A DNA stretch of 64,000 bases from Sva-07 sp963828415 (GTDB taxonomy: Bacteria; Actinomycetota; Acidimicrobiia; Acidimicrobiales; Ilumatobacteraceae). Below the pieces are notes generated by a model. The model searched no databases. It was not told the DNA's origin and saw only the letters and a list, made by a program, of their open reading frames with translations. Each line of letters starts with the position of its first letter. The stretch's first letter is position 1. Location: contig CAWHEI010000018.1 in assembly GCA_963828415.1 (NCBI GenBank), forward strand, positions 13,037-77,036. Reading direction: 5' to 3'. Shown here in pieces: positions 60,012 to 64,000 of the stretch. Made by a program: the position numbers and the translations under genes.

Positions 60012-61168
60012 GATCGGAACCCGTCGGTCGCCTGCGCACTCCGCTGCCGGGTGATCGGCGCTGCGGCGACGAGATCACCGCGTGCGTCGATCCTCGCCAC
60101 GGTTCGAGTCGTGGCCGCGCCGTGGTTGGCGGAGTTCGGTGTCGGCGGGACGACCTCGGCGATCTCGACGATCCGGCGCGAACCGTCGCCGTAGCGTTCG
60201 ACGTGGATCACGACGTCGATCGATCGAGCGAGTTGGTGACGGATCGCGGCCAGCGGCCAGGTCGGCGCCGCTTGCAGCACCAACGACTCGAGCCGCAGGA
60301 GTGCGTCGGCGGGACCGTTGGCGTGGCACGTGGAGATCGATCCGTCGTGGCCGGTGTTCATCGCCTGGACCAATGCGAGCACCTCGTCGCCGCGGACCTC
60401 GCCGACCACGATTCGATCCGGCCGTAGCCGCAACGCCGTGCGCACGAGCTGTGCGAGATCGACGGCACCGGGACCATCGACGCTCGGTGGGCGGGCCTCG
60501 AGCCGCACCGCGTGTGGGTGTCGCAACGGAAGCTCGGCGGTGTCTTCGACGACAACGAGTCGTTGCGCTGGTTCGACCTCGGACACCAGCGCGGCAACGA
60601 GCGACGTCTTGCCCGACGACGTCGCGCCGGTGACCACGACGTTGCAGCGAACGCGCAGCAACTCGCGTGTGAGCCCGATGCCGACATCGTCGGTGAACGA
60701 ATCGAGCGGAAGGATTCGCCGCCGGAATCGCCGGATCGACAGCATCGGCCCGTCGACGGCGACCGGTGGCAGCACCGCACAGATCCGTGCACCGTCGGCC
60801 AGGCGGGCGTCGACGATGGGCGAGGTGCGGTCGACCCGACGACCGAGCGGTGCGAGTACCCGCTCGATCAGGAGCCCGACGCTGTCCGCCTCGAGCGAGC
60901 CGACATAGTGCAAGGCGCCGCCGCGGTCGATCCAGATCTCGCGTCCGGCGTTGACCAGCACTTCGTCGATCCCTTCATCACGGACATACGCGTCGAGTTC
61001 ACCGAGGCCCCGGAGGTGGGCGACGACTCGGTCGGCGAGCACCATCCGTTGTTCCTGCGAGCACAGTGGAGCGAGGCGGCGAACCTCCGCCTCGACCAGT
61101 GCCGTCGGATCACCAGGGCGATCCGCGACGAGATCGCACACGGCGCGAACGACATCGTGGTCGATCAC
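60008..61168 (-). CDS. tadA: Tad pilus assembly ATPase TadA/CpaF
   Basis: 386 residues from the GTG at 61168. N-terminal domain (LDAYVRDEGIDEVLVNAGRE), Walker A VVVTGATSSGKTSLVAAL, Asp box VVEDTAELPLRHPHAVRLEA, Walker B region DRIVVGEVRGDEVLALVQAM and His box DGSISTCHANGPADALLRLE. It is the secretion ATPase powering Flp pilus assembly. The GTG overlaps the tadZ stop (GTGA). The longer frame upstream is noncoding. Confidence 0.93.
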   Translation of the reverse strand: MIDHDVVRAVCDLVADRPGDPTALVEAEVRRLAPLCSQEQRMVLADRVVAHLRGLGELDAYVRDEGIDEVLVNAGREIWIDRGGALHYVGSLEADSVGLLIERVLAPLGRRVDRTSPIVDARLADGARICAVLPPVAVDGPMLSIRRFRRRILPLDSFTDDVGIGLTRELLRVRCNVVVTGATSSGKTSLVAALVSEVEPAQRLVVVEDTAELPLRHPHAVRLEARPPSVDGPGAVDLAQLVRTALRLRPDRIVVGEVRGDEVLALVQAMNTGHDGSISTCHANGPADALLRLESLVLQAAPTWPLAAIRHQLARSIDVVIHVERYGDGSRRIVEIAEVVPPTPNSANHGAATTRTVARIDARGDLVAAAPITRQRSAQATDGFRS

Positions 61169-61830
61169 GCTGCAACCGCACGCAACGCTCGTGTCATCAC
61201 GCGGGGGAGCCGGGTTGCGAGTAGGCCGGCATCGACGGCGCGTGCGACGCTCGGGTCGATGCTCACCACCGCTTCGACCGGCGCACCGATCGCATGCTCG
61301 ATGTCGCGTGGACCGAGGCCGCGGCCGGGCTCGTCGACGAGGATCACTCCGGTGGGTCGTGCGGAGCTGCGCACTGCTCGTCGCAACGAGAGATAGCAGG
61401 GACGCGTCACGAGCAGCGTTCGGTTGGCGCGCGCCGCGAGCGCTTCCGGAGGGAGTCGCGTGCCGACATCGACGGTGACGTCGCAGCCCCACTGGTTCGA
61501 CCAGTCGTGCAGCCAGTCGCCGAGTATCGCCCAACGCGTGTCGTGTTCGGAGATGACGTGTCGGGATCGGTCGGCGGCGGCGGAGAGCCACGGCAGCAGC
61601 CAGACGCGGGGGCCGATGTCGATCAGCAGTTCCGCGAGATGATCGGGCGACGTGTCGCTCGCCAGCCATTCGGCCACGCCTGGTCGATCGGGTTCCGGAA
61701 GGCCGAGGACAGCCGGGATTTCGCCGTCGAGATCGACGAGCAGCGACGGACGCGGCGAGCTCAGTGCGAGCGCCGCTGCGACGACCGTGGTTCCGCTGCC
61801 ACCTTTGGCAGCCCAACAGAGTGTGACCAT
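61165..61830 (-). CDS. tadZ: TadZ/CpaE-like MinD-family ATPase
   Basis: 221 residues. It begins MVTLCWAAKGGSGTTVVAAA with a deviant Walker A (KGGSGTT), then SLLVDLDGEIPAVLGLPEPD; there is no clear receiver domain, so it is the short form. It probably places the Tad machinery at the pole or membrane. ATG at 61830 with GGGGGA upstream. First gene of the tad operon, divergent from the PH-domain genes. Confidence 0.85.
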   Translation of the reverse strand: MVTLCWAAKGGSGTTVVAAALALSSPRPSLLVDLDGEIPAVLGLPEPDRPGVAEWLASDTSPDHLAELLIDIGPRVWLLPWLSAAADRSRHVISEHDTRWAILGDWLHDWSNQWGCDVTVDVGTRLPPEALAARANRTLLVTRPCYLSLRRAVRSSARPTGVILVDEPGRGLGPRDIEHAIGAPVEAVVSIDPSVARAVDAGLLATRLPRVMTRALRAVAA

Positions 61831-61944
61831 GACGTTCCCCCGATCAGCGGGTGGATGCATGGGGAGAGTCGGTGAGGTGACGGTACCGACGGTCGCTGTG
61901 CTCCACAACTCGTCGACGCATCGGTGCGGGTTGAATGGAGGGAG

Positions 61945-62505
61945 ATGGACGAGCCCTTCTCGAACGATCCGATTCCGGTCGACCACCTCCCTCGGCTTTC
62001 CGACGACGCGTTCGTGTCGGTCGATCGTCGGTACGTGTGGGGCTCGCTCGCCGGTGTGGTCGTGACGGCCCTCGTCGTGGTGGTCGTCATCGGGTTGATC
62101 GTGTGGCGAACCGAGTCGTTCGTCGTGCCGGTTGCTGTCGGTGTCGGGATCGTCGCGGTGCTCGTGGCGATCGGTGTCGTCCTCGTGGTCGAATCGCGCC
62201 GGCTGGCCTACCAACTGCGCGAACGCGATCTGTCGCTGCGAAGCGGGGCGATCAGGCACCGAGTCGAGACGATCCCGTTCTCGCGAGTCCAACACGTCAG
62301 CGTGGGCCGTGGGTTGTTGGAGCGATCTCTCGGACTGGCGACGCTGCAGGTGAGTTCGGCCGGCCCCGACCTCTCGGTGCCGGGGCTGTCGCCGGAGGCC
62401 GCCGAGCAGATCAAGTTCGCCATCGCTGATCGAGCAACCATCGAGTCCGAGATCGACGACGGCCCGGACAGCGACGACTTGCCGTCGCCGTGGCCCGCGC
62501 CGTGA
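61945..62505 (+). CDS. Bacterial PH-domain membrane protein (YdbS-like)
   Basis: 186 residues. Two membrane segments (about 33-80: LAGVVVTALVVVVVIGLIVW) then a bPH2 domain (RRLAYQLRERDLSLRSGAIR; IPFSRVQHVSVGRGLLERSL). The ATG at 61945 is preceded closely by GGAGGG. It overlaps by 16 bp the next gene, a larger protein of the same family, the ydbS-ydbT pair arrangement. Function unknown; linked to envelope stress in Bacillus. Confidence 0.87.
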   Translation: MDEPFSNDPIPVDHLPRLSDDAFVSVDRRYVWGSLAGVVVTALVVVVVIGLIVWRTESFVVPVAVGVGIVAVLVAIGVVLVVESRRLAYQLRERDLSLRSGAIRHRVETIPFSRVQHVSVGRGLLERSLGLATLQVSSAGPDLSVPGLSPEAAEQIKFAIADRATIESEIDDGPDSDDLPSPWPAP

Positions 62506-63941
62506 TCGATCTCACCGAGCCACAGCGGCAGTCGCCGTTCGCCATCGTGATGCTCGGCGTGCGCATCGTTCGGTCGCTCGGCATCGTCCAGCTCATCGTG
62601 GCGGTCGCCGTCATCGTCCGATGGGCCGCCGATGGGCGCCTGTTCGTCGCCATCGTCGTGGTCGGCGCGTTGTTCGTGACGGTGTCGGCGCTGTCGTGGT
62701 GGCGTTACACGTTCCGTTTCGTCGACGAGGAGTTGGTGGTCACCAGCGGCGTGTTGCGCTCCGACCGCTTGACGGTGCCGATCGATCGGATTCAGAGCAT
62801 CGCCGTCGAGCAGGAGCTGCTGCACCGCGTGACCGGCCTCGTCAAGGTGGTCATCGACACCGCCGGCTCGGCGCAGGCCGAGTTCACCATCGACGCCGTC
62901 GCCCGGCCCGTGGCCGACGAGCTGCGACGTCGAGTCGGCGCCGCTGGCTCCGTCATGACGGCCGCTCGGGTTGTCGCCGTCGATCAGCGCGCCGCCGATG
63001 AACGCATCGTTTTCCGGCACGACGTCACGCGGCTCGTCGTTGCAGCGCTGACGATGTCGCCGTGGGCCGGACTGGCCGTGTTGGTGCCGCTGCTCGCCGT
63101 GTCGCAGGAGCTGTTGGAGCCGATCGGCGATCGCCTCTCCGATGCCGCGCCCGACGTGAGTGTCGACTCGCTCGCTTGGTGGTCGGTGCCTCCCGTCGTC
63201 GTCGCCGCTCTCGTGTTCGTCGTGGCGTTGAACCTCGGCCGCGTCCTCCTCACCGATTGGCAACTGGCGTTACGCACCGACCAGGCGACGCTGCGTCGTA
63301 CCTCCGGCCTGTTGTCGCGGACGAGCACCTCGACCACCCGTAATCGGGTGCAGGTGATGACCTGTCGCCAGAACCCGCTCCAGCGCCGTGTCGGACTTCG
63401 CGATGTCGACCTGTCGAACGCAGGTGCCGGCGACCTGCGATTCGGTGGGTGCCGGGACGACGAGGTCGGAGCACTCGCCGGGCTGGTCGGTCTGACCCCG
63501 CTGGCGGCTCTCGCACCCGATCGTCGGATCCACCCGGCTCTGGTCTGGCTCCGGGTGCGCAATACGTCGATCGCCACTGGTGTGGTCGTCGTCGTGGCAT
63601 GGCAGTTCATCGGTTGGTGGTCGACGGCGGCGGTGCTGGTGATAGTGCTGGTGTGGTGGGCGACGAATCGTCACGTCCGCACGCACCGATGGCTGCTCGG
63701 GTCCGAACTGGTGACTTCGAGCCACGTGTTCGTCGCGACCACCGAGCAGCTGCTGATCCGCAAGACCAACTCCGTCCGCGTCACGCAGACGATGTTCGAG
63801 CGCCGCCGAGGCCTCGGCCGTGTGCATGTGGCCACGGCCGCCGGCACGGTCACGATCGGCATGATCCCGATCGACGAGGCCAACACGGTCCGCGACGTGA
63901 TCCTCCACGGCGTCGAGACCGACCGTCGCTCCTGGATGTGA
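62490..63941 (+). CDS. Bacterial PH-domain membrane protein (YdbT-like)
   Basis: 483 residues with three pairs of hydrophobic segments, each followed by a bPH2 repeat: FRFVDEELVVTSGVLRSDRL near 75, DWQLALRTDQATLRRTSGLL near 255 and SSHVFVATTEQLLIRKTNSV near 410. This is the YdbT architecture. GTG start at 62490 (MARAVIDLTEPQRQSPFAIV). Partner of the preceding gene. Confidence 0.87.
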   Translation: MARAVIDLTEPQRQSPFAIVMLGVRIVRSLGIVQLIVAVAVIVRWAADGRLFVAIVVVGALFVTVSALSWWRYTFRFVDEELVVTSGVLRSDRLTVPIDRIQSIAVEQELLHRVTGLVKVVIDTAGSAQAEFTIDAVARPVADELRRRVGAAGSVMTAARVVAVDQRAADERIVFRHDVTRLVVAALTMSPWAGLAVLVPLLAVSQELLEPIGDRLSDAAPDVSVDSLAWWSVPPVVVAALVFVVALNLGRVLLTDWQLALRTDQATLRRTSGLLSRTSTSTTRNRVQVMTCRQNPLQRRVGLRDVDLSNAGAGDLRFGGCRDDEVGALAGLVGLTPLAALAPDRRIHPALVWLRVRNTSIATGVVVVVAWQFIGWWSTAAVLVIVLVWWATNRHVRTHRWLLGSELVTSSHVFVATTEQLLIRKTNSVRVTQTMFERRRGLGRVHVATAAGTVTIGMIPIDEANTVRDVILHGVETDRRSWM

Positions 63942-63982
63942 GCTCGCCTCGTACCGGCTGCGGTCGACCGGTAGTGTCGCGT

Positions 63983-64000
63983 GCGGAGGTGTCCGAGTAC
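63983..64000 (+). tRNA. 5' end of a class II tRNA, probably tRNA-Ser (cut by the window)
   Basis: GCGGAGG-TG-TCCGAGTAC fits the acceptor 5' strand, the U8-G9 pair of positions and the D-stem start seen in serine tRNAs (compare TG-TCCGAGT in E. coli tRNA-Ser). It starts 41 bp after the PH-domain gene stop. Only 18 bases are visible, so anticodon and identity are not proven. Confidence 0.55.

Noticed and set aside
1..64000. Prophage, insertion sequence or genomic island
   Set aside because: No integrase, transposase, phage structural gene or shift in base composition was found; housekeeping genes are spread throughout.

Overview
The window is one 64 kb stretch of high-GC bacterial chromosome, densely coding and free of recognisable prophage, insertion sequences or CRISPR. 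The gene set points to an actinomycete, and within that to an Acidimicrobiia/Ilumatobacter-like organism. The actinobacterial signs are a LigC-type ATP-dependent ligase, an AccD with a separate AccE epsilon subunit, an IdeR-type box, a Tad pilus locus with a DUF4244 pilin, the APC permease-CeoB-CeoC-OB-fold block known from mycobacteria, and many GTG starts with 4-bp stop/start overlaps. The family placement is inference; no rRNA or marker phylogeny is available here.

Layout. 1-6213 (minus): a carotenoid operon (GGPP synthase, CrtI, CrtB, CruF-like hydratase, CrtD-like desaturase, family-2 glycosyltransferase cut by the window edge) in which every junction overlaps, suggesting an acyclic or monocyclic carotenoid glycoside. 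6276-10018: a hotdog-fold protein, exonuclease VII (xseAB) and rmuC. 10081-11305: bioY flanked on both sides by arrays of a 61-bp repeat. 11333-15748 (minus): acyl-CoA carboxylase beta and epsilon genes mixed with two proline-rich RDD membrane proteins and a metallophosphoesterase. 15804-22899: ligC, a CopC/CopD fusion, a KefB-like antiporter and small envelope proteins. 22920-25431: dnaX-recR. 25432-25752: no protein gene but two good minus-strand promoters and a long hairpin, read here as a small RNA gene. 25753-31562: two thiolases, crotonyl-CoA carboxylase/reductase (ethylmalonyl-CoA type metabolism), a HAD phosphatase and a GH18 protein. 31611-36562: a frameshifted GAP-family membrane gene, disA-radA, a DsbA-like protein and a lipoprotein. 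36648-41325: clpC, a third 61-bp repeat array, holB-tmk. 41484-43600: a sulfide:quinone oxidoreductase (one frameshift), a TusE/DsrC-like and a DsrE2-like protein. 43678-48147: a cupredoxin lipoprotein and EfeU iron permease behind an IdeR-like box, then topA. 48299-55600: rsgA, DUF427, a KimA-like potassium permease with two TrkA/Ceo proteins, an OB-fold protein and amt. 55694-61830 (minus): DUF952, an iron-sulfur photolyase, a STAS protein and a tad pilus operon. 61945-63941: two bacterial PH-domain membrane proteins. The last 18 bases look like the 5' end of a class II (serine-type) tRNA.

What stands out lies mostly between genes. (1) A 75-nt leader, alignable without a gap and with one compensating base pair, precedes both the KimA-like permease and amt; it fits no riboswitch I recognise. 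(2) A 61-bp tandem repeat with a shared core and locus-specific linkers occurs at three places. (3) Two families of hairpin repeats sit directly against stop codons. (4) A candidate small RNA lies between recR and a thiolase. (5) The c-di-AMP synthase DisA and a potassium uptake system of the kind controlled by c-di-AMP are both present. Two genes carry single-base frameshifts, either real or assembly errors.
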